IMG/VR virus record: IMGVR_UViG_3300023216_001153
Coordinates: 1 to 44,486 of that record
Length of the DNA: 44,486 nt
Strand: one strand, 5' to 3'
From: a virus
Each line of letters opens with the position of its first letter. Position 1 is the first letter of the stretch. Of this stretch, positions 1 through 7,915 are shown in pieces. Below the pieces are notes generated by a model. The model did no database searches. It was not told where the DNA came from and was given only the letters and a program-made list of their open reading frames with translations. The position numbers were made by a program, and so were the translations under genes.

Positions 1-1040
1 ACGGAGCTACAGGCGCAACGATTGCAACTTCAACTATTAAAATGACTGGCTCTTTAAGTGGAGCATCTGGCCTTTCGGTTCCCGATGATATTACGGGAAT
101 GAAATACCTTGTTATTAATGCAACAACAGGGGGTCAAACCGTTACATTTAAAACAGCTGGTGGAACAGGAGTTGGGTGGTCTACTACAGAGGCGAAACTT
201 TTATACCACGACGGAACTAATATTGTTGATTCAGGACTTGGAATTGGCGATGTTACTCTTACTGGGACAGAAACTTTAACAAACAAGACTTTAACCGCTC
301 CTAAAATTGTATCCGGAGGTTTTATTGCAGATGCTGGGGGAGATGAAAACTTAGTTTTCACTGAAGTTGGTACTCCAGTTAATGAACTTAGAATAACGAA
401 TGCGGCTACGGGTTCAGGTCCAATTCTTGCAGCAATTTCTACCAGTACGACCGATTCAAATATTGATCTTAATATTGATCCTTTAGGAACTGGAGTTCTT
501 AAATCAGGAACAGCAGCTGTTAAAGTTGCAGGTAAAGAAACTATATGGGTTCCGGCTACCGCAATGTATGCGTCTACTACAAATGGAGCTGAAGCAACTC
601 AAACAGAATTAACGGCTGGACTTCCAGAATTAAAAACTTTTGATTTTGATACTAGTACAGCAGAATCAGTTCAGTTTAATGTCTCTTTTCCTGAATCGTG
701 GAATGCAAGTACAGTAACTTTTCAAACAATGTGGTCGGCATCTGGAACTGATGCAGGCACAGGGGGTTTCACACTAGCGGGATGTTCAGTAGCTAATAAC
801 ATAGATTACGATTTAGCATTTGGAACTCCTGTAGCTAATACAGCATTGGCCGCAAGTACAACGCAAGATGATTTAATGATCAATGTAGAAAGTGGAGTTG
901 TCACTATTGCTAGCGCAGCAGCTTCTACCAATACAATTTTTAGATTAGTGCGAAATACAGGCGTAGACACTAATACAGGTGATTTAAGATTAGTCGGAGT
1001 TAAAATATTTTATACTACAAACGCAGCTAACGACGCATAG
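1..1040 (+). CDS. Tail fibre-like structural protein, 5' end cut by window edge
   Basis: The frame is open from base 3 with no stop, so the gene enters from the left. The first in-frame ATG at 42 is probably internal. From that ATG to the stop there are 332 residues rich in Thr, Ala, Gly and Ser. Near residue 80 it carries the repeat-type motif TLTNKTLTAPKI, which I know from tail fibre and collar proteins of marine phages. The C-terminal third looks like a beta-rich domain. It is followed after 9 bp by another tail gene, so it belongs to a tail-fibre block. The exact role (fibre shaft or fibre base) cannot be told from this fragment. Confidence 0.75.
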   Translation, partial: GATGATIATSTIKMTGSLSGASGLSVPDDITGMKYLVINATTGGQTVTFKTAGGTGVGWSTTEAKLLYHDGTNIVDSGLGIGDVTLTGTETLTNKTLTAPKIVSGGFIADAGGDENLVFTEVGTPVNELRITNAATGSGPILAAISTSTTDSNIDLNIDPLGTGVLKSGTAAVKVAGKETIWVPATAMYASTTNGAEATQTELTAGLPELKTFDFDTSTAESVQFNVSFPESWNASTVTFQTMWSASGTDAGTGGFTLAGCSVANNIDYDLAFGTPVANTALAASTTQDDLMINVESGVVTIASAAASTNTIFRLVRNTGVDTNTGDLRLVGVKIFYTTNAANDA

Positions 1041-1049
1041 GAGAATTGA

Positions 1050-1982
1050 ATGGCATTTGGATATCAAGTTTTAGGATTTGGATCAGGAGGAGAAGCCGAA
1101 AGTGCGTACATCGTTGCGTGCGGAGGTTGTCAATCAACCGATGGTGATTATTATATTCATACGTTTTCAGGAGATGGAACATTTAATGTCACAGGTGCAG
1201 GACTATGTCGTGCAGCTTGTGTTGGTGATAATAAAATAGATTATTTAGTAATAGCTGGTGGAGGAGGATCCTTTACCAGTATTTCAGGTGGTGCCGGAGC
1301 AGGAGGTTATAGATATTCTTATCCAACTCCAGTAGCTTGCGCTCCACAGATTACTGCTACAGTTCAAGGTTATCCAATAACCGTCGGTGACGGAGGTGCC
1401 TTAGGCACCACTGGTTATCCTGGATCTGCAACACCAGGAGACGATTCAGTTTTTGCAACAATTACATCCGCTGGAGGTGGCAGAGGCACTACTACAGGAT
1501 CCGATGCTGCTGGTTCAGCAGGAGGATCTGGTGGTGGATGGGGACATCAATCAGGAGTTGGCGGAGTAGGAAATTGTCCGCCTACCACTCCCTCTCAAGG
1601 TAATTCTGCTGGAACTTCACAACCAGGAGTAGCAGGAGGATCTGGTGGCGGTGGAGGAGCTGGCGGAGCAGGTACACCTGCAACCCCAGGAATTTACCCT
1701 TCCAATTCTGGTCCAGGTGGACCAGGAGCAACAAATCTAATAGCTCCAGGCTATCCTCACGGAACACTACTCGCTGGAGGTGGCGGCGGAGGAGCTTATA
1801 TTCAAGGAGGAGGAAGTGGAGGCCCAGGTGGTGGTGGAGCAGGAGGCTTTCCATATGTCAATTCAGGTGCTCCAGGAACAGATGGTATGGGTGCTGGTGC
1901 AGGCGGAGGCGGTATGTCAGGACCGGCTGGAGGAACTGGCGGAAACGGAGTTGTATTTTTAAGATACAGGTTCCAAAATTAA
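1050..1982 (+). CDS. Glycine-rich tail adhesin-like protein
   Basis: A 310-residue protein that becomes extremely glycine-rich after about residue 65, with many runs of GGGG and GGxGG. The segment before it, with HTFSGDGTFNV near residue 37 and DYLVIAGGGGS near residue 64, is the start of the glycine-rich domain seen in many phage adhesins. The GAGAGGYR and ITVGDGG motifs are also typical. Known relatives are receptor-binding tips of tail fibres, where polyglycine loops form the variable binding surface. An RBS (GGAG) lies 7 bp upstream of the ATG. It sits between two other tail genes. Four Cys residues occur near the N-terminus. The receptor is unknown. Confidence 0.75.
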   Translation: MAFGYQVLGFGSGGEAESAYIVACGGCQSTDGDYYIHTFSGDGTFNVTGAGLCRAACVGDNKIDYLVIAGGGGSFTSISGGAGAGGYRYSYPTPVACAPQITATVQGYPITVGDGGALGTTGYPGSATPGDDSVFATITSAGGGRGTTTGSDAAGSAGGSGGGWGHQSGVGGVGNCPPTTPSQGNSAGTSQPGVAGGSGGGGGAGGAGTPATPGIYPSNSGPGGPGATNLIAPGYPHGTLLAGGGGGGAYIQGGGSGGPGGGGAGGFPYVNSGAPGTDGMGAGAGGGGMSGPAGGTGGNGVVFLRYRFQN

Positions 1983-1983
1983 C

Positions 1984-2505
1984 ATGGCACGTTTTGCAAA
2001 ATTAGACGAAGACAACACTGTATTGGGTGTTCACGTTATTGACGATAATAAAGTATCAAATGATGAAGGTGTCAGTGAAGCAGTTGGACAAAATATTTTA
2101 ACCAAAATACATGGCTGGTCAAAATGGGCATTAACTGACGGTCATACTGCAACGGGAAAGTATTATACTCCAGGTACAAGTGACCTAGATCCTGATCAAT
2201 CTAAAGCATTTAGAGGTAATAAAGCTAGTGCGGGATATATATGGGATCCAGCTAAAGAAATTTTTTATTCTAAACAACCTTATTCTAATTGGACATTAAA
2301 CGAAGCTACTGCATCTTGGGAAGCACCTGTTACATTTCCTACAATTGTAACTTATGAAGACGATAGAGCAAACCCCGGTGATCCCATTGCACCTTATGAT
2401 ATTAGTTGGGACGAAGTTGGTCAAAAATGGACTGCAAAAACTACAATTGCTCCTATCACATCCTTTAACTGGAATCCAAGCACATTAGCTTGGGATGCTG
2501 CTTAA
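1984..2505 (+). CDS. Tail fibre-associated protein of the marine-phage MARFAKLDE type
   Basis: The 173-residue product starts with MARFAKLDEDNTVLGVHVID and contains repeated Trp-based blocks: SAGYIWDPAKEIFYSKQPY, WTLNEATASWEAP, ISWDEVGQKW and FNWNPSTLAW. From memory this is the small protein often found beside fibre genes in T4-like cyanophages and pelagiphages, where the Y.WD....F...PYPSWTLNE pattern recurs. Its biochemical role is not established. It starts one base after the previous stop and ends 44 bp before the oxygenase cassette. It contains no catalytic motif I can see, so a structural role is the safest reading. Confidence 0.7.
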   Translation: MARFAKLDEDNTVLGVHVIDDNKVSNDEGVSEAVGQNILTKIHGWSKWALTDGHTATGKYYTPGTSDLDPDQSKAFRGNKASAGYIWDPAKEIFYSKQPYSNWTLNEATASWEAPVTFPTIVTYEDDRANPGDPIAPYDISWDEVGQKWTAKTTIAPITSFNWNPSTLAWDAA

Positions 2506-2549
2506 TTTTCATATTTACGAATCATTCATAGTCATTTATAGTTTCCTTA

Positions 2550-3065
2550 ATGCAGAAGAAAGTATTAGGAGAGACAAGTTTAACATGGGGATTTTTACCA
2601 AAACTCTCTTTAGTTGAAAACGATATTATACACTTTCATTTTTTTAATGACTTGGCATTACTATCTTTAAAGAAGAAAGAACGCGATAAATATAATGATT
2701 TTGAACTTTCCTATCATCAGCATCATTCATGGATCATGGATTATATTAGGGATAAATTCAAATTAGAGGAACATAAAATTTTAATTACACAAGCTACTTA
2801 TGGATCCATTCATTTTTTTGGAGAATCATCCTTAAAACGAAATCACATAAATTCTTCTTCAGATTTTACAGTCATCTATTTGGTGCATGGTGCAGGTAAT
2901 CTTATTCTTGAATGGAAAAACCCACAAAACAAAGAATGCGACTGGACCATTCCTATGATACCAGGTAAATATGTTGTCTTCAGTGCTCATCTAAATTATT
3001 CCTTTATTCAGAATGAATCTAAAGACATAAGAACAATTATCACTTGGAACTGTCAGATTAAATGA
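2550..3065 (+). CDS. Divergent double-stranded beta-helix protein, first gene of oxygenase cassette
   Basis: The product has 171 residues. The C-terminal half reads like the core of an Fe/2OG oxygenase fold: RNH followed by SSSDF (H99, D105), a beta-hairpin with GAGNLILEW, then PMIPGKYVVFS, and a final strand with R161 (DIRTIITWN). The usual distal His position is unclear because the segment reads AHLNYSF, with H147 shifted and Tyr where His is expected. It may therefore bind metal differently or be inactive. It overlaps the next gene by 4 bp (ATGA) and leads the cassette. No clear RBS precedes the ATG. Assignment to the family rests on fold-like spacing and neighbours only. Confidence 0.5.
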   Translation: MQKKVLGETSLTWGFLPKLSLVENDIIHFHFFNDLALLSLKKKERDKYNDFELSYHQHHSWIMDYIRDKFKLEEHKILITQATYGSIHFFGESSLKRNHINSSSDFTVIYLVHGAGNLILEWKNPQNKECDWTIPMIPGKYVVFSAHLNYSFIQNESKDIRTIITWNCQIK

Positions 3066-3580
3066 AAAAAAATAATAAATATCCCTACGTTCATCAATTT
3101 AATTTGAAAAAAGAATTAAAAGATAAAAAAGAGGAAATAGTAAAAGACATTTTAAAAGACAGGAAGAGAGAAAAATATGATTATAACTTTCAAGTATTCA
3201 CCAAATACAATGATTATTTGTATGATTTATTTATTAAAAAAAGTAGAAAATTGTTAAATCCTTTTACGATTAAGGACCCTCAATTAAAAGTTTGGTGTTA
3301 TTTTACAGGATTGGGTAATCATATAAATGAAGACATCTGGCACAACCACACCCGGACTTCTAATATTAACTCTGTCCTTTATTTAGAAACCGTAAAGAAT
3401 CATGGAATTAAATTTAAAATAGGCGAAGAGTCTTGGTATGTAGAACCACAAAATTTTGACTTGTTAATTTTCCCCGGATTTTTAAATCATTTACCTATTA
3501 CTTCAAAGACTCAACAAAGAATCTCTTTAAATTTAGAATTAAAATGTAACGAAGCGGATAAGGATATTTTTGGAATATGA
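3062..3580 (+). CDS. Putative 2OG-Fe(II) oxygenase
   Basis: A 172-residue protein with a lysine-rich N-terminal 70 residues and a C-terminal double-stranded beta-helix core. Candidate iron ligands are H94 and H96 in WHNHTRTSN (H-x-H rather than H-x-D) and H143 in FPGFLNHLP. R153 in QRISLNLE is the likely 2-oxoglutarate salt-bridge residue. The arrangement matches the phage family of putative 2OG-Fe(II) oxygenases with an H-x-H pair. Family knowledge: these enzymes couple 2OG decarboxylation to hydroxylation of a substrate. The substrate here is unknown. It overlaps both neighbours by 4 bp, implying translational coupling. Confidence 0.7.
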   Translation: MKKNNKYPYVHQFNLKKELKDKKEEIVKDILKDRKREKYDYNFQVFTKYNDYLYDLFIKKSRKLLNPFTIKDPQLKVWCYFTGLGNHINEDIWHNHTRTSNINSVLYLETVKNHGIKFKIGEESWYVEPQNFDLLIFPGFLNHLPITSKTQQRISLNLELKCNEADKDIFGI

Positions 3581-4119
3581 GATGGAACTACTGGTCTTGG
3601 AAGAAATTTATATCTATGGAAAATATTAAAGAAATAAATAAAAAAATAAAAACACATTCGGTAGATAAAAAAGATGTACCTTCAAGCTCTAAAAAGACTT
3701 CTTCTGTTAAGTTTATTAAATATAATACTATTAAGAAATATTTAAATAATAGTTTAACAGATCTTTATGACTGTAATGAAAAACACTTTGGATCTCATCT
3801 TCATGAATTTCCAGAGGATACTCTATTATTCTATAATATTTATGACAAAGGAAATGAATATCAATGGCATGTTGATGCCAACGATGAAAATGATGACTAT
3901 GATATTAAATTTACAGTTATTATTAATTTGTCTGACACCAAATATGAGGGGGGAGAGTTTAAAATATGGTGTCTTGAAAAACCACAAACAGTTAGAGAAT
4001 TAAATAATCCAGGGGATATGATTATGCTTAGATCCTATCATTTACATAAAGTAACTCCTGTTATAAAAGGAACAAGAAAAAGTCTACTAATGTTTTTAAT
4101 GGGGCCTCCTCTACAATGA
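3577..4119 (+). CDS. Putative prolyl-4-hydroxylase-like 2OG-Fe(II) oxygenase
   Basis: This 180-residue protein has a textbook H-x-D...H...R/K layout. H98-V-D100 is in YQWHVDAND, followed by KFTVIINLSDTKYEGGEFKI, the PGDMIML strand, H157 in YHLHKVTPV, and R167 in GTRKSL. The spacing and the YEGGEF motif are those of P4Hc/PKHD-type hydroxylases. Expected reaction: hydroxylation using O2 and 2-oxoglutarate. The substrate cannot be read from sequence. The first ATG at 3577 overlaps the upstream stop (ATGA). A second in-frame Met at residue 14 (base 3616) is an alternative start. It is the third gene of the cassette. Confidence 0.82.
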   Translation: MRWNYWSWKKFISMENIKEINKKIKTHSVDKKDVPSSSKKTSSVKFIKYNTIKKYLNNSLTDLYDCNEKHFGSHLHEFPEDTLLFYNIYDKGNEYQWHVDANDENDDYDIKFTVIINLSDTKYEGGEFKIWCLEKPQTVRELNNPGDMIMLRSYHLHKVTPVIKGTRKSLLMFLMGPPLQ

Positions 4120-4775
4120 ATTTTAAAAGTTTATATTGGTACTTTACATCTGTATTAACCCCACGGTTTTGTGATGACGTAATTAAGTATGGGCTTCAGC
4201 AACAAGAACAACCAGCTTTAACGGGACGTATGGGTACACATAGGGATATTAAAAAAGACCCATTAACGAAAGAGGAAAAATTACAACTCAAACATAAAAG
4301 AAGTTCGGATGTTGTTTGGTTAGCCGAACCATGGCTTTATAAAGAAATTCATCCCTATATCCATATAGCCAATAAAAATGCTGGCTGGAATTTTCAATGG
4401 GACTTTACAGAGCCTTGCCAATTTACAAAATATAAACTTGATCAATATTACGATTGGCACTGTGATAGTTGGGCCGAGCCTTATAAAAATGACAAAATTA
4501 AAAATAAGAATCTGGACGGTAAAATTAGAAAGCTCTCGGTGACCTGCCAGTTAAGTGATGGCTCTGAATATAAGGGCGGAGAATTACAATTTGATTTTAG
4601 AAATTATGAACCTCATTTACGAGATGAAATTGAACATTGTCATGTTGTTAAAGAAATATTACCACGAGGATCGATTATAGTATTTCCTTCTGAAGTATGG
4701 CATCGGGTTAAACCTGTTACCAAAGGCGTAAGATATTCCTTGGTGATGTGGAATTTAGGACAACCCTTTAAATGA
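4116..4775 (+). CDS. PKHD-type 2OG-Fe(II) hydroxylase
   Basis: A 219-residue protein and one of the clearest cassette members. The N-terminal part (residues 1-100) resembles the helical cap of PKHD-type hydroxylases found in cyanophages. The core shows H115-C-D117 in YYDWHCDSW, LSVTCQLSDGSEYKGGEL, PRGSIIVFPS, H196 in VWHRVKPVTKG and R206 (VRYSLVMW). All three iron ligands and the 2OG-binding Arg are present, so it should be active. It has 4-bp overlaps with both neighbours. Related bacterial enzymes hydroxylate peptides or siderophore-linked substrates, but no substrate is implied here. Confidence 0.85.
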   Translation: MNFKSLYWYFTSVLTPRFCDDVIKYGLQQQEQPALTGRMGTHRDIKKDPLTKEEKLQLKHKRSSDVVWLAEPWLYKEIHPYIHIANKNAGWNFQWDFTEPCQFTKYKLDQYYDWHCDSWAEPYKNDKIKNKNLDGKIRKLSVTCQLSDGSEYKGGELQFDFRNYEPHLRDEIEHCHVVKEILPRGSIIVFPSEVWHRVKPVTKGVRYSLVMWNLGQPFK

Positions 4776-5380
4776 TAAAGCATCCTAAAAATTTTGGATA
4801 TACGATGACTCAACTTCCAAAAGATTTATATACTTCTTTGTTAAAGGAATGCAACCTTGCTCAAGAAAAGAATAAAGAATTAACTACTGCCATTTCTGGG
4901 ACGAATACCCCCAAGCATTATTTAATTAAGGATAATCTTGTCGCTTTAATTCAATTTGTGAAAAAAACTGTTGACGAATATGATAAAGCTTTTCCTTCTT
5001 TAGGGGATATAGCGGTTTTAACAAAGAATGTTCCTTTTTATATAGAAACCCCCTGGGTGAATTTTCAAAAAAAACATCAGTTTATTCCTAATCATTATCA
5101 CGTAGGTATTTATAGCTATACGATCTGGATGGTAATCCCTTATGACATTGAAGAAGAATTAAAAAATAGTAAGGGAGGTTTAGGGGGTCATGCTTCTTGT
5201 TACGAACTTACTTATATAAACAGTATAGGAACAATTAACCATGAGATTATGAAAATAGGTAGAAAAGACGAAGGGACTATGATATTATTTCCAGCTAAAA
5301 TGCATCATTGCGTTTATCCTTTTTACACCAGCGATGCAACTCGTATTTCAATATCTGGCAATGTTTTATTAAAAGGATGA
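4772..5380 (+). CDS. Putative 2OG-Fe(II) oxygenase, paralogue of the gene at 7223
   Basis: This is a 202-residue protein with an H-x-H iron site. H108 and H110 lie in FIPNHYHVG, the distal His is H178 or H179 in AKMHHCVYPF, and R191 lies in TRISISGN. The block NFQKKHQFIPNHYHVGIYS plus TIWMVIPYDIEEEL is closely matched by the protein at 7223-7867 (NYQKQNEFNPIHDHSGVYS, VIWMQIPYDVKEQ). The C-terminal VYPFYTSDATRISISGN is matched by VYPFYKCSKERISINGN. The two are clear paralogues separated by three other oxygenase genes. It starts in a 4-bp overlap with the previous stop. Confidence 0.78.
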   Translation: MIKHPKNFGYTMTQLPKDLYTSLLKECNLAQEKNKELTTAISGTNTPKHYLIKDNLVALIQFVKKTVDEYDKAFPSLGDIAVLTKNVPFYIETPWVNFQKKHQFIPNHYHVGIYSYTIWMVIPYDIEEELKNSKGGLGGHASCYELTYINSIGTINHEIMKIGRKDEGTMILFPAKMHHCVYPFYTSDATRISISGNVLLKG

Positions 5381-5381
5381 A

Positions 5382-6014
5382 ATGAAGATAGATAATTATT
5401 TTGGTTCTCCTCTATGGAGTGAAGAAAAGCCCGATTTTATAAAGTCAACAATTAAAGCTACGGATAAATATATTAAACAAGCTCGACAAGTAAATAAAGT
5501 AGCTATTAAATCCACAGGAGATTTTGGTTTATCTCACCATTCAAAACAACTCCTATCGGATCCGGCTTTTAAAGATTTAATAGATTACATTGGTAATAAA
5601 GCATGGTCTTTTTTAGATTGGCACGGTTTTGATATGAGTCATTATCAGACTATGATTTCACAAATGTGGGTGCAAGAGTTCGCTAAAAAAGGAGGAGGAC
5701 ACCATTCCTTACATGTTCACCCAAATGATCATGTCGCAGGCTTCTACTTTCTAAAGTGCAGTATGAAGACTTCTTTTCCTATTTTTCATGATCCAAGACC
5801 AGGGGCACAAATGACAAAATTACTTTTAAAAGATCATACGAAAATTACACCGGGAACAGATACTATACATCGTAGACCTACACCAGGCATGTTAATGTTA
5901 TTTAATGGGTATCTTCCCCATGAATTTTCATTGGACGCAGGTCATGAGCCTTTTAGATTCATTCATTTTAACTTACAAGCTGTTTTAAAAGGAATGGCTA
6001 AAGATGTCGTTTAA
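5382..6014 (+). CDS. Putative 2OG-Fe(II) oxygenase (H-x-H type)
   Basis: The 210-residue product carries HHSLHVHPNDHVAGFYFLKC, giving H111-V-H113 as candidate iron ligands. Next come the DPRPGAQM segment, PGMLMLFNGYLPHEF with H180 as distal ligand, and R192 in EPFRFIHFNLQA. This matches the family annotated in phages as putative 2OG-Fe(II) oxygenase with a conserved HP.(S/N) turn and PRPG loop. It starts 2 bp after the preceding stop and overlaps the next gene by 11 bp. The protein substrate or small-molecule target is unknown. The catalytic set looks complete. Confidence 0.8.
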   Translation: MKIDNYFGSPLWSEEKPDFIKSTIKATDKYIKQARQVNKVAIKSTGDFGLSHHSKQLLSDPAFKDLIDYIGNKAWSFLDWHGFDMSHYQTMISQMWVQEFAKKGGGHHSLHVHPNDHVAGFYFLKCSMKTSFPIFHDPRPGAQMTKLLLKDHTKITPGTDTIHRRPTPGMLMLFNGYLPHEFSLDAGHEPFRFIHFNLQAVLKGMAKDVV

Positions 6015-6663
6015 AAAAAATAAGTTTTGTATTATTAAAAAAGCCATTGAGGCTAACCTAGCGGAATTCATTTATAATTATTTTCTAATTAAACAGGAGG
6101 TAGCAAAAACACTGTTTAAAACCAAATGGATCTCTCCTTTTGAAACAATTCTAGGTACATTTGATGATAAGCAAGTACCAAATTCATATGCCCATTACGC
6201 GGACATTGCCATGGAGACTTTATTAATAAAGCTGCAACCATTAATGGAAAAACACACAGGCTTAAAGTTACAGCCAGCTTATTCCTATGCACGGCTTTAT
6301 AAAAAAAATAATATCCTGAAAAGACATAAAGACAGGTTTAGTTGTGAAGTCTCTACAACAATGTTTCTAGGAGGAGATCCTTGGGATATTTATTTAGAAT
6401 CTTCTGGTAAAAAAGGAATGAAAGGAATTAAGATTGATTTAAAACCTGGAGATATGATGGTTTACAGAGGATGTGAAGTAGAGCATTGGAGAAATAAATT
6501 TAAAGGTAAAGAGTGCGCACAAGGATTTTTACATTATAATGCTATAACCACCTCAGGAGCTAAAACAAATATCTTCGATGGAAGACCTCATGTCGGAATC
6601 CCTGGTGGATTCAAAATATTTTCGGATCCAGCTACATATGGTTATAAAAGAAGTATAAAATAA
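6004..6663 (+). CDS. Putative 2OG-Fe(II) oxygenase (H-x-D type)
   Basis: A 219-residue protein with YARLYKKNNILKRHKDR giving H108-K-D110. This is followed by CEVSTTMFLGGDPWDIYLE, LKPGDMMVYRGCEVEHWR with H161 as distal ligand, and a final strand CAQGFLHYNA. I recognise this RHxDR...DPWDIY...GCEVEHWR pattern from cyanophage and pelagiphage proteins annotated as oxygenases. The C-terminal 40 residues (from about 180) extend beyond the usual core. It is encoded with an 11-bp overlap onto the previous gene and ends directly at the next start. The substrate is unknown. Confidence 0.8.
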   Translation: MSFKKNKFCIIKKAIEANLAEFIYNYFLIKQEVAKTLFKTKWISPFETILGTFDDKQVPNSYAHYADIAMETLLIKLQPLMEKHTGLKLQPAYSYARLYKKNNILKRHKDRFSCEVSTTMFLGGDPWDIYLESSGKKGMKGIKIDLKPGDMMVYRGCEVEHWRNKFKGKECAQGFLHYNAITTSGAKTNIFDGRPHVGIPGGFKIFSDPATYGYKRSIK

Positions 6664-7221
6664 ATGGAAATCATTGAAACTTTTAAAACGCCTATCGCAA
6701 AATTTTATTTACAAGAAAATTTAAAACTTCTAATAGAGTTTGTAAATAAATTAAAGAAAGAAGGTAGACAACAAAGTAATGAAGGTGGTTTTCAAAGTGA
6801 AGACTTGGATTTAAATCTTAAAGAACTACGTAGCCTTTCAAAAAATATAAGTGTCTATGCTAATGAGTTTAAGAAAAAATTTTATTATAAGAGTGATATT
6901 AAAATAATAAATATGTGGATTAATGTTAATCAAAAAAATAATTATAACTTAGTCCATAATCATCCTTTCTCCAGTTTTTCTGGAGTTTTTTATATTCAAA
7001 CTCCCGCAAATTGTGGAAACATTGTTTTTCGTAATGATTCTAAGATTGAACTTTTTATGCCTGTAGAAAACTTTACTAATTATGGTCACTACAATTCGTT
7101 ATCATGGACACTGCCCGTAAAAGAAAATATACTTTATTTATTTCCTGCTTGGCTCACACATATAGTTAAATCTAATCAAAGTAATGAGGAAAGAATTTCG
7201 GTTTCTTTCAATATACGATAA
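6664..7221 (+). CDS. Putative 2OG-Fe(II) oxygenase (H-x-H type)
   Basis: This 185-residue protein begins MEIIETFKTPIAKF, a start typical of the phage putative 2OG-Fe(II) oxygenase family. Iron ligands are probably H98 and H100 in NLVHNHPFSSFSG and H166 in FPAWLTHIV. R177 (EERISVSFNI) is the 2OG-binding residue. The segment SGVFYIQTPANCGNIVF is the characteristic strand pair after the first ligands. It abuts the preceding stop codon and is followed one base later by the last cassette gene. Codon use is as AT-rich as its neighbours, so there is no sign of very recent transfer. Confidence 0.8.
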   Translation: MEIIETFKTPIAKFYLQENLKLLIEFVNKLKKEGRQQSNEGGFQSEDLDLNLKELRSLSKNISVYANEFKKKFYYKSDIKIINMWINVNQKNNYNLVHNHPFSSFSGVFYIQTPANCGNIVFRNDSKIELFMPVENFTNYGHYNSLSWTLPVKENILYLFPAWLTHIVKSNQSNEERISVSFNIR

Positions 7222-7222
7222 G

Positions 7223-7867
7223 ATGCCACAAAATAAAAACATACTAGAGATTAAAAAGGTTATTCCCCATGTGGGGGGTTGGTTAAAAGTAAAACTTTCT
7301 AAACCGACGATAGATAAACTATGGACTTATGCTAAAAAAGCCAAAGAAGACTATCGAGGAAATTTAGCTGGCAATATTTCTAAAGAGTTTAAAATGATTG
7401 ATGAGAACAATTGGTTCTTTGATAGTGTTCTACAAGATTTGATAGGGGCATATCAAAAAGATTTTTCAAATTTAGGTGGGACCTTTCTCACACATGATCA
7501 TAAATATATTTTGAATCAATGGTGGATCAATTATCAAAAACAAAACGAGTTTAATCCTATTCATGATCATTCTGGAGTATATTCTTTTGTTATTTGGATG
7601 CAGATTCCATATGATGTTAAAGAGCAACGGGACCTTCCTTTTGTTAAAGGTTCTAATTCCCCACGCGCCTCTGTTTTTGAATTTACTTACATAGATATTT
7701 TAGGACATCTTTGCCACGGCCCTTATGACGCCGCAGAAGGCTATATGTTATTTTTTCCCTCAAAATTAAAGCATCAAGTCTATCCCTTTTATAAGTGTTC
7801 TAAAGAAAGAATCAGTATTAATGGGAATATTTATTTGAATTCAGATGCTAAACTTATTCGTGAGTGA
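7223..7867 (+). CDS. Putative 2OG-Fe(II) oxygenase, paralogue of the gene at 4772
   Basis: I chose the ATG at 7223 because the frame-open region upstream (from 7184) lies inside the previous gene and adds a non-conserved stretch. The 214-residue product has H114-D-H116 in FNPIHDHSGVYS, distal H184 in KLKHQVYPFY and R196 in KERISINGN. It is plainly related to the protein at 4772-5380 across the whole catalytic half. It is the last gene of the nine-gene cassette. A 48-bp gap with a candidate promoter separates it from the next structural gene, so the cassette probably ends a transcription or translation unit here. Confidence 0.78.
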   Translation: MPQNKNILEIKKVIPHVGGWLKVKLSKPTIDKLWTYAKKAKEDYRGNLAGNISKEFKMIDENNWFFDSVLQDLIGAYQKDFSNLGGTFLTHDHKYILNQWWINYQKQNEFNPIHDHSGVYSFVIWMQIPYDVKEQRDLPFVKGSNSPRASVFEFTYIDILGHLCHGPYDAAEGYMLFFPSKLKHQVYPFYKCSKERISINGNIYLNSDAKLIRE

Positions 7868-7870
7868 AGG

Positions 7871-7897
7871 TTGATACAGCCACACATTTAGTATAAT
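7871..7897 (+). promoter_or_regulatory. Candidate sigma70-type promoter before the structural block
   Basis: TTGATA at 7871-7876 and a perfect TATAAT at 7892-7897, separated by 15 bp (short of the ideal 17). It lies in the only sizeable gap between the oxygenase cassette and the large tail gene at 7916. Inference from sequence only. Confidence 0.45.
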
Positions 7898-7915
7898 TTA
7901 AAATTTGGAGCTTTT

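Noticed and set aside
1582-1854. Minus-strand frame within the glycine-rich adhesin gene
   Set aside because: Gly-rich coding DNA gives long open frames in other frames. The product is Leu/His-rich without any domain.
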